Origin: JBBRFH01 sp038224615
GTDB lineage: Bacteria > Planctomycetota > Phycisphaerae > Tepidisphaerales > Tepidisphaeraceae
Assembly: GCA_038224615.1 (NCBI GenBank)
Contig: JBBRFH010000145.1
Location: 1-8,770 of the forward strand
Length of the DNA: 8,770 nucleotides
Reading direction: 5' to 3'
Shown here: one piece after another, positions 5,052 through 8,770 of the stretch
Layout: every line of letters begins with the position of its first letter
Numbering within the stretch: position 1 is the first letter of the stretch
The notes under the pieces: model-generated
What the model saw: the letters and a program-made list of their open reading frames with translations, nothing else
The model's database searches: none
What the model was told of the DNA's origin: nothing
Translations under genes and position numbers: made by a program

Positions 5052-5160
5052 GTTACGGGTTATTTGTGACTTGTTACTTGGCGCAACAGAACGCTCGAAA
5101 GAGCACTGAGCACAACCGAGCGACCAGCCCCGCAAGTAACCAGTAACCAGTAACGAGTAC
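5052..5160. repeat. Heptad-unit palindromic repeat, AAGTAAC family (copy 2)
   Basis: The left arm has GTTACGG (5052), GTTATTT (5059), GTGACTT (5066), GTTACTT (5073). The right arm has CAAGTAA (5133), CCAGTAA (5140), CCAGTAA (5147), CGAGTAC (5154). GTTACTTGGCGCAAC (5073-5087) matches 1-15 of the window at 14 of 15 bases, and CGCAAGTAAC (5131-5140) is identical to 43-52. The centres of the two copies differ. This centre contains GCTC-GAAA-GAGC (5093-5104), a stem with a GNRA-type loop, and CGCTCG/CGAGCG (5092-5097, 5117-5122). Confidence 0.8.
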
Positions 5161-5235
5161 GACCATCAAGTAGCAGCCAGACTTTGGGAAGCCGTCAGCC
5201 AACCCTGATGCGAGCAGACCGAAAGGAAGATTGAA
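5161..5235. other. Leader segment before rplF, no gene seen
   Basis: After the heptad repeat, about 75 bp remain before rplF. I see no ORF, terminator or clear promoter in it. It ends with GAAAGGAAGA, a good Shine-Dalgarno for the rplF ATG. Confidence 0.5.
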
Positions 5236-5799
5236 ATGTCACGCGTAGGTAAAAAACCCATCCCCGTCGGTAAGGCCAAGGTGGCCATCAACGGCCAGAA
5301 GGTCAACGTCGAAGGCCCCAAGGGCAAGCTCGAATGGACCGTTCCCCCGTCGATCACCGTTGTCATTGACGGTGCCAACGTGCTTGTCACCCGTCCGGAC
5401 GACGAGCGCCAGAACAAGGCGTTGCACGGCCTGACCCGCGCCCTGATTAACAACATGGTCGTCGGCGTCACCGATGGGTACAAGAAGACGCTTGAACTCC
5501 GCGGCGTCGGCTACAAAGCCGAACTGCGTGGTAAGGAAATCGTCCTGTCGGTCGGCTTCGCGAACCAGATCAAGGTGCCGGTCCCCGGCAACCTGACGGT
5601 CACCGTCGAGCCCGGCCAAGGCGATATCACCAACCGAATTGTCGTCGTCGGCGTCGATCGCCAGGCTGTCGGCGATTTTGCGGCTAACGTGCGTAAGATC
5701 CGCAAGCCCGAGCCGTATAAGGGTAAGGGCATTCGCTATGAAGGCGAATTCGTCAAGATCAAGCCCGGCAAGGCGTTCGCCGGCGCTGGTGCGAAGTAA
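5236..5799 (+). CDS. rplF: 50S ribosomal protein L6
   Basis: A 187-residue protein (E. coli 177) built of two similar alpha-beta domains. L6 binds 23S rRNA at the base of the L7/L12 stalk near the factor-binding site. The N-terminus MSRVGKKPIPV, then VEGPKGKLEWTVP, and the mid-protein LELRGVGYKAELRGKEIVLSVGF mark domain 1 and the start of domain 2. The C-terminal KIRKPEPYKGKGIRYEGEFVKIKPGK is the L6 signature. The start follows a clear AAGGAAG Shine-Dalgarno at 5223-5229. The protein ends in a short Ala/Gly tail. Standard position between S8 and L18. Identification is secure. Confidence 0.98.
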   Translation: MSRVGKKPIPVGKAKVAINGQKVNVEGPKGKLEWTVPPSITVVIDGANVLVTRPDDERQNKALHGLTRALINNMVVGVTDGYKKTLELRGVGYKAELRGKEIVLSVGFANQIKVPVPGNLTVTVEPGQGDITNRIVVVGVDRQAVGDFAANVRKIRKPEPYKGKGIRYEGEFVKIKPGKAFAGAGAK

Positions 5800-5821
5800 C
5801 GAGAATAGAAAAGGATCAACT

Positions 5822-5847
5822 GAGCTCACGGTTCGAAGCGTGGGCTC
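5822..5847. repeat. Intercistronic hairpin (rplF-rplR gap)
   Basis: GAGCTCACG (5822-5830) pairs with CGTGGGCTC (5839-5847) over 9 bp including one G-U pair, with the 8-nt loop GTTCGAAG. There is no T-tract after it. It ends 15 nt before the rplR start. Confidence 0.55.
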
Positions 5848-5862
5848 CGAGGTTGAACAATC

Positions 5863-6234
5863 ATGCGAGAGAAAAATAAAGCAAAGGCCCTGCGTCTCCA
5901 GAAGCGCAAGTGGTCGATCCGCAAGACGCTCATCGGTACGGCCGAGCGGCCGCGCCTGTCGGTGTTCCGGTCGGACAAACACATTTCCGCGCAGATCATC
6001 GACGACCACGATGGCAAGACGCTCGTGTCGGCGTCGAGCCTGCAGAAGGACATTCGCGGCGATGCCGCCAATGGTGGCAATGTCCCGATCGCCAAGATCG
6101 TCGGCAAGACACTGGCCGAGAAGGCCAAGGCCGCCGGCATCACCGCCGTCGCCTTTGACCGCAACGGCCGTCGTTATCATGGGCGCATCAAGGCACTGGC
6201 CGATGCGGCTCGCGAAGGTGGACTTTCTTTCTAA
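5863..6234 (+). CDS. rplR: 50S ribosomal protein L18
   Basis: A 123-residue protein (E. coli 117). L18 binds 5S rRNA with L5 and attaches it to the large subunit. The N-terminal part is basic (MREKNKAKALRLQKRKWSIRK). It is followed by GTAERPRLSVFRSDKHISAQIIDD and, near the end, AAGITAVAFDRNGRRYHGRI then ALADAAREGGLSF, the family C-terminal signature. The start has GAGG at 5849-5852 about 10 nt upstream and is directly preceded by GAACAATC. Normal position between L6 and S5. Identification is secure. Confidence 0.98.
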   Translation: MREKNKAKALRLQKRKWSIRKTLIGTAERPRLSVFRSDKHISAQIIDDHDGKTLVSASSLQKDIRGDAANGGNVPIAKIVGKTLAEKAKAAGITAVAFDRNGRRYHGRIKALADAAREGGLSF

Positions 6235-6245
6235 CGCAGTTGAAC

Positions 6246-6263
6246 CGTCGCCTCGATGCGACG
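6246..6263. repeat. Intercistronic hairpin (rplR-rpsE gap)
   Basis: CGTCGC (6246-6251) is the inverse of GCGACG (6258-6263) around a 6-nt loop. It lies 11 nt before the rpsE start codon in a gap of only 40 bp. No T-tract follows, so it is not a typical terminator. Confidence 0.45.
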
Positions 6264-6274
6264 AATGAGCAATC

Positions 6275-6997
6275 ATGAGCGATCCGATCAATCCTGAAGC
6301 CTCGTCCACCCCGCCCGCCGAAGCCTCCGCTCCGGCGGAAGCCCGTACCATCGTTCCCCCGACCGCACCCGGTTCGCAGCAACAGCAGCAACGCGGTGGC
6401 GGCGGTGGTGGTGGTGGTGGCGGACGCGGTGGGCAGCGCGGCGGTCAGCGCGGTGGCATGCGTGGCGGTCCCCGTCGCGGCGGCCGTGACAACATGGAAG
6501 AGGGCGGCATCGAGTCGTCCCTCGTCAAAATCTACCGCTGTGCCAAGGTCGTCAAAGGCGGCCGAACGTTCAGCTTCGGCGCTTTGGTCGTCGCCGGCGA
6601 TCGCGCCGGCAACGTCGGCCTCGGCTACGGCAAGGCCAACGAAGTTCCCATGGCCGTCGAAAAGGCCACCAAGGACGCCCGCCGGTCCATGGTCAAGGTG
6701 CCTCTTAAGGGCAGCACCATCCCCCACACCGTCAAAGGCCGGCACGGCGCGTCGTCGGTCGTTCTGGTTCCCGCTATGCCCGGTTCGGGCGTCTCGGCGG
6801 GCAAGAGCGTCCGCCCCTGCCTCGAACTGGCCGGCATCACCGACATCCTCACCAAGGCCTACGGCTCGACCAGCCCGAAGAACCTCGTCAAGGCTACGCT
6901 CGATGCCCTCCGTCGCCTCCAAAGCCGCGAAGACGTCGAACGCGACCGCGGCGTCAAGATCGAAGCCGCCGGCGGCAAAGAACTCGCGAAGGTCTAG
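6275..6997 (+). CDS. rpsE: 30S ribosomal protein S5 with a Gly/Arg-rich N-terminal extension
   Basis: A 240-residue protein, about 70 longer than E. coli S5 (167). S5 sits at the mRNA entry and decoding side of the 30S and affects accuracy and spectinomycin response. The core starts near residue 75: LVKIYRCAKVVKGGRTFSF (with the KGGR loop at 94-97), VGLGYGKANEVPMAVEKA, then KGSTIPHTVKGRHGASSV and AKAYGSTSPKNLVKAT. Before it come an acidic Ala/Pro-rich stretch (1-33), five Gln (35-39), ten Gly (41-50), and RGG/RGGQ repeats to about residue 71, resembling RGG boxes. In-frame ATGs at 6458 and 6494 could give shorter forms, but neither has a visible Shine-Dalgarno. The ATG at 6275 also has only a weak one (GAG). 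Confidence 0.95.
   Translation: MSDPINPEASSTPPAEASAPAEARTIVPPTAPGSQQQQQRGGGGGGGGGGRGGQRGGQRGGMRGGPRRGGRDNMEEGGIESSLVKIYRCAKVVKGGRTFSFGALVVAGDRAGNVGLGYGKANEVPMAVEKATKDARRSMVKVPLKGSTIPHTVKGRHGASSVVLVPAMPGSGVSAGKSVRPCLELAGITDILTKAYGSTSPKNLVKATLDALRRLQSREDVERDRGVKIEAAGGKELAKV
6391..6486 (+). repeat. GGN trinucleotide low-complexity tract inside rpsE
   Basis: A run of GGT and GGC codons interrupted by CGC and CAG encodes the ten Gly and the following RGG-type repeats of the S5 N-terminus. The strand is rich in closely spaced GG doublets, so it could slip during replication and might form weak two-tier G-quadruplexes in the mRNA. The slippage and folding are inference; the composition is seen directly. 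Confidence 0.7.
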
Positions 6998-7012
6998 TTC
7001 ATCATTATTCGT

Positions 7013-7114
7013 TTCACCACGAAGACACGAAGCAGGCACGAATAGTCACGAAGAAGCAGATTTAGAGATCTCCTTTCGTGTAGCTTCGTGTGTCCTTTGT
7101 GTCTTCGTGGTGAA
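7013..7114. repeat. Octad-unit palindrome, CACGAAGA type (rpsE-rplO gap)
   Basis: Positions 7013-7032 and 7095-7114 are inverted matches at 19 of 20 bases. The left arm repeats CACGAAGA (7018), CACGAAGC (7026), CACGAATA (7037), CACGAAGA (7047); the right arm carries TTCGTGT-like units. The centre is AGATTTAGAGATCTCC. It occupies the place where rpmD (L30) normally lies, in a 178-bp gap without a credible ORF. There is no T-tract, so it is not an ordinary terminator. The unit length is 8 here, against 7 in the other elements. Confidence 0.78.
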
Positions 7115-7175
7115 TCTGTTTCAAAGGCGAGGCGCGATCCACATCGATCGTCGCCGTTAGTCACAGGAGTTTGAT

Positions 7176-7745
7176 ATGGCACAGGCACACGAGATCACCG
7201 TCGGCCTGAAGGGTAAGAAGTCGCAGCGCAAGGGTCGCGGCGAATCGAGCGGTCGTGGCAAGACCAGCGGCCGTGGTAACAAGGGTTCGGGCGCTCGCGT
7301 CGGCACCTACATCCGCCGAGGCTATGAAGGCGGCCAGACCGAAATCTTCCGCCGCTTCCCCAAGCGCGGGTTTAGCAACTACGACTTTGAGACGAAGTTC
7401 AACATCGTCAACGTGTCGGACCTCAACTCGTTCGACGAGGGTTCGACGGTCGATGCCGCGGCGCTGAAGGAAAAGGGCCTCGTCCCTGACCTCAAGCAGC
7501 AGGTGAAGATCCTCGGGCACGGCGAGCTGACCAAGAAGCTGACCGTCGTCGCCGGCTGGTACAGCAAGGGAGCCCACGAGCAGATTACCAAGCTCGGCGG
7601 CGTCGCCAACAACGCCAAGGGTGAGGCTTTCCAATTCCCGAAAGAGAAGAAGAAGTTCATTCCGCGTGACAAGCCCCCCGTCGTCGGCAAGAAGAAGGCC
7701 GCCGAGGCCGAAGCCGCCCAGGCCGCCGTGGAAGAAGCCAAGTAA
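7176..7745 (+). CDS. rplO: 50S ribosomal protein L15 with a C-terminal extension
   Basis: A 189-residue protein, about 45 longer than E. coli L15 (144). L15 is a late 50S assembly protein with a long basic Gly-rich N-terminal arm reaching into 23S rRNA. The arm shows KGRGESSGRGKTSGRGNKGSGAR (about residues 19-41), followed by IRRGYEGGQTEIFRRFPKRGF. The globular part has VKILGHGELTKKLTVVA and SKGAHEQITKLGG, which match the family C-terminus. After the usual end come about 45 residues: a Lys/Pro-rich part, then an Ala/Glu-rich tail ending AAVEEAK. The ATG has a strong AGGAG at 7165-7169. It follows rpsE directly because L30 is missing, and precedes secY. Confidence 0.97.
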   Translation: MAQAHEITVGLKGKKSQRKGRGESSGRGKTSGRGNKGSGARVGTYIRRGYEGGQTEIFRRFPKRGFSNYDFETKFNIVNVSDLNSFDEGSTVDAAALKEKGLVPDLKQQVKILGHGELTKKLTVVAGWYSKGAHEQITKLGGVANNAKGEAFQFPKEKKKFIPRDKPPVVGKKKAAEAEAAQAAVEEAK

Positions 7746-7754
7746 GTTCGGTCA

Positions 7755-7858
7755 TTGCCGGTTGCCGATTTGCCGATTGCTGATTCGGCTCCGATGTGGA
7801 CAATCTCCACGCTCGCGAGCGAATCGGCAATCGGCAATTGGCAATCGGCAATCTGCAT
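7755..7858. repeat. Heptad-unit palindromic repeat, GGCAATY family (copy 2)
   Basis: Left arm units are TTGCCGG (7755), TTGCCGA (7762), one extra T, TTGCCGA (7770), TTGCTGA (7777). Right arm units are TCGGCAA (7824), TCGGCAA (7831), TTGGCAA (7838), TCGGCAA (7845), TCTGCAT (7852). The centre has two small palindromes of its own: GTGGA/TCCAC (7796-7800, 7806-7810) and GCTCGCGAGC (7811-7820). The element fills the rplO-secY gap and ends 10 nt before the secY start. It is related to the copy at 4562-4642. Confidence 0.8.
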
Positions 7859-7868
7859 TGAGTCGTCC

Positions 7869-8770
7869 ATGATCAAAACGCTCCTCAACGTCTTCCGTGT
7901 CCCCGAACTGCGCAACAAGATCCTGTTCACGCTCATGATGCTGGCGATCTTCCGCATCGGCCACTCGGTGCCGATCCCGGGCATCGACCAGCACGCGATG
8001 CAGGTGATGGCCGAGAAGCAGGCGGCCAGCGGGCAGGACTCGGCGGCGGCGCGGCTCGCGTCGTACGTCTCGCTGTTCTCCGGCGGCAACCTGTCGCACT
8101 CGACGCTGTTCGGCCTGGGCGTCATGCCGTACATCTCGGCGTCGATCGTTTTCCAGCTTCTGACCACGGTCGTTCCTTCGCTTGAAAAACTCAGCAAGGA
8201 AGGCGAGTCCGGCCGGCGAAAGATTCAGGAATGGACACGCTACTCCACCGTTCCGATCGCCGCCATGCAGGCGTGGTTCTGGCTCGGCTCGATGGGGCCG
8301 TCCATGATCCAGAGCACCTGGCAGGGGCCGATGTTCTGGTTCACCGGGGTGGTCGCGCTCACCGCAGGCTGTGTCTTCCTGATGTGGATCGGCGAGCAGA
8401 TCGACGAGTACGGCCTCGGCCAGGGCATTTCGCTGATCATCATGGCCGGCATCGTTTGCCGCATGCCTGATGCGCTCGCACTGCTCTACAAATCGCTCAA
8501 CTTCAGCGGCCAGCACGACGCCACCGCCACCATGGGCCCGGGCAAGCTGATCGTCCTGGTAGCGCTGTTCGTGTTCGTCATCGCGACGGCGATCCTCATC
8601 ACCCAGGCCCAGCGCCGCATCCCGATCATGCAGGCCAAGCACGTGCGCGGTCGTCGCGTCATGGGCGGAAGCAAGCAGTACCTCCCGCTCCGCGTCAACA
8701 TCGGCGGCGTCATGCCCGTCATCTTTGCCCAGTCGCTAATGCTGTTTCCCGGCGTCGTCCTCGCCAAGTT
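7869..8770 (+). CDS. secY: Preprotein translocase subunit SecY, 5' part
   Basis: The first 300 codons of secY are open and continuous; the right edge cuts the gene, so about a third is missing (typical SecY is about 430-460 residues). SecY is the ten-helix inner-membrane pore that takes unfolded proteins from the ribosome or SecA. Visible signs are the first membrane helix about 18-35 followed by PIPGID, LFSGGN (69-74), the second helix region with GVMPYISASIVFQLL (84-98), EGESGRRKIQEWTRY (111-125), GEQIDEYGLGQGISLIIMAGI (175-195), QAQRRIPI (246-253) and LRVNIGGVMPVIFAQS (274-289). The ATG at 7869 gives the usual N-terminus with FRVPELRNKILFT; its ribosome binding site is weak (GAG). It follows rplO as in most bacteria. 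Confidence 0.97.
   Translation, partial: MIKTLLNVFRVPELRNKILFTLMMLAIFRIGHSVPIPGIDQHAMQVMAEKQAASGQDSAAARLASYVSLFSGGNLSHSTLFGLGVMPYISASIVFQLLTTVVPSLEKLSKEGESGRRKIQEWTRYSTVPIAAMQAWFWLGSMGPSMIQSTWQGPMFWFTGVVALTAGCVFLMWIGEQIDEYGLGQGISLIIMAGIVCRMPDALALLYKSLNFSGQHDATATMGPGKLIVLVALFVFVIATAILITQAQRRIPIMQAKHVRGRRVMGGSKQYLPLRVNIGGVMPVIFAQSLMLFPGVVLAK

Larger units (their letters stand above)
1..8770 (+). other. S10-spc ribosomal protein gene cluster (partial, both ends open)
   Basis: Sixteen genes run head to tail on one strand in the conserved bacterial order from S19 to SecY, with rpmD (L30) missing. The upstream S10-operon genes, expected to end with rplB just left of the window, and the genes usually found after secY are outside it. 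No U-tract terminator and no convincing sigma-70 promoter is visible between the genes, so co-transcription is the simplest reading. Gaps range from 12 to about 190 bp, wide for this cluster, and most hold inverted repeats instead of coding sequence. Gene order and single strand are seen directly; the operon status is inferred. Confidence 0.95.

Noticed and set aside
5239..6351. A 370-codon open frame on the minus strand over rplF, rplR and the rpsE start
   Set aside because: It lies opposite three unmistakable ribosomal genes. Long antisense frames are common in GC-rich coding DNA with strong third-position bias, and its protein shows no recognisable domain.
7013..7114. Insertion sequence remnant or MITE
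   Set aside because: There is an inverted repeat but no transposase fragment and no obvious target-site duplication; the unit-repeat structure fits a simple palindromic repeat better.
6998..7175. A hidden L30 (rpmD) gene in the rpsE-rplO gap
   Set aside because: The gap is barely long enough and is mostly an inverted repeat; no frame shows L30 motifs.
7752..8642. A 296-codon minus-strand frame over secY and the upstream repeat
   Set aside because: It is antisense to clear secY, and one end is translated heptad repeat. The His/Arg/Asp-rich composition is typical of an antisense shadow.

Overview
The window is a stretch of a bacterial S10-spc ribosomal-protein gene cluster, all on the + strand. 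The order is rpsS-rplV-rpsC-rplP-rpmC-rpsQ-rplN-rplX-rplE-rpsN-rpsH-rplF-rplR-rpsE-rplO-secY, with secY cut by the right edge. It matches the classical bacterial order except that rpmD (L30), normally between rpsE and rplO, is absent. No mobile element, CRISPR array, tRNA or rRNA is visible. The protein content is housekeeping; I do not see an undescribed protein system here.

Organism: a GC-rich bacterium. Features consistent with an environmental planctomycete-like lineage (perhaps Phycisphaerae) are the lack of L30, a short zinc-free S14, a six-residue insertion in L14, long low-complexity tails on S5, L5, S17 and L15, and wide gaps between ribosomal genes. This assignment is an impression from gene architecture, not a database result.

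Layout: positions 92-2596 hold the end of the S10 part (S19, L22, S3, L16, L29, S17). Positions 2646-7745 hold the spc part (L14, L24, L5, S14, S8, L6, L18, S5, L15). Positions 7869-8770 hold the first 300 codons of secY. The proteins assemble into the 30S and 50S subunits. SecY is the membrane pore used by ribosomes making secreted and membrane proteins.

The unusual part is between the genes. Every gap of 40 bp or more contains an inverted repeat. Five gaps carry imperfect palindromes whose arms are runs of 7-nt units: AAGTAAC-type at 1-87 and 5052-5160, ACTATCR-type at 3043-3113 and 4214-4278, GGCAATY-type at 4562-4642 and 7755-7858 (six elements when the left-edge one is counted). A degenerate seventh lies at 2601-2635. 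The rpsE-rplO gap has a CACGAAGA octad palindrome. Three upstream gaps share a CGCGTC/GACGCG hairpin, two of them followed by GACTGAGAG just before the start codon. Different unit sequences with the same architecture in one operon suggest a shared way of arising, and the right arms lie close to the start codons of essential genes.
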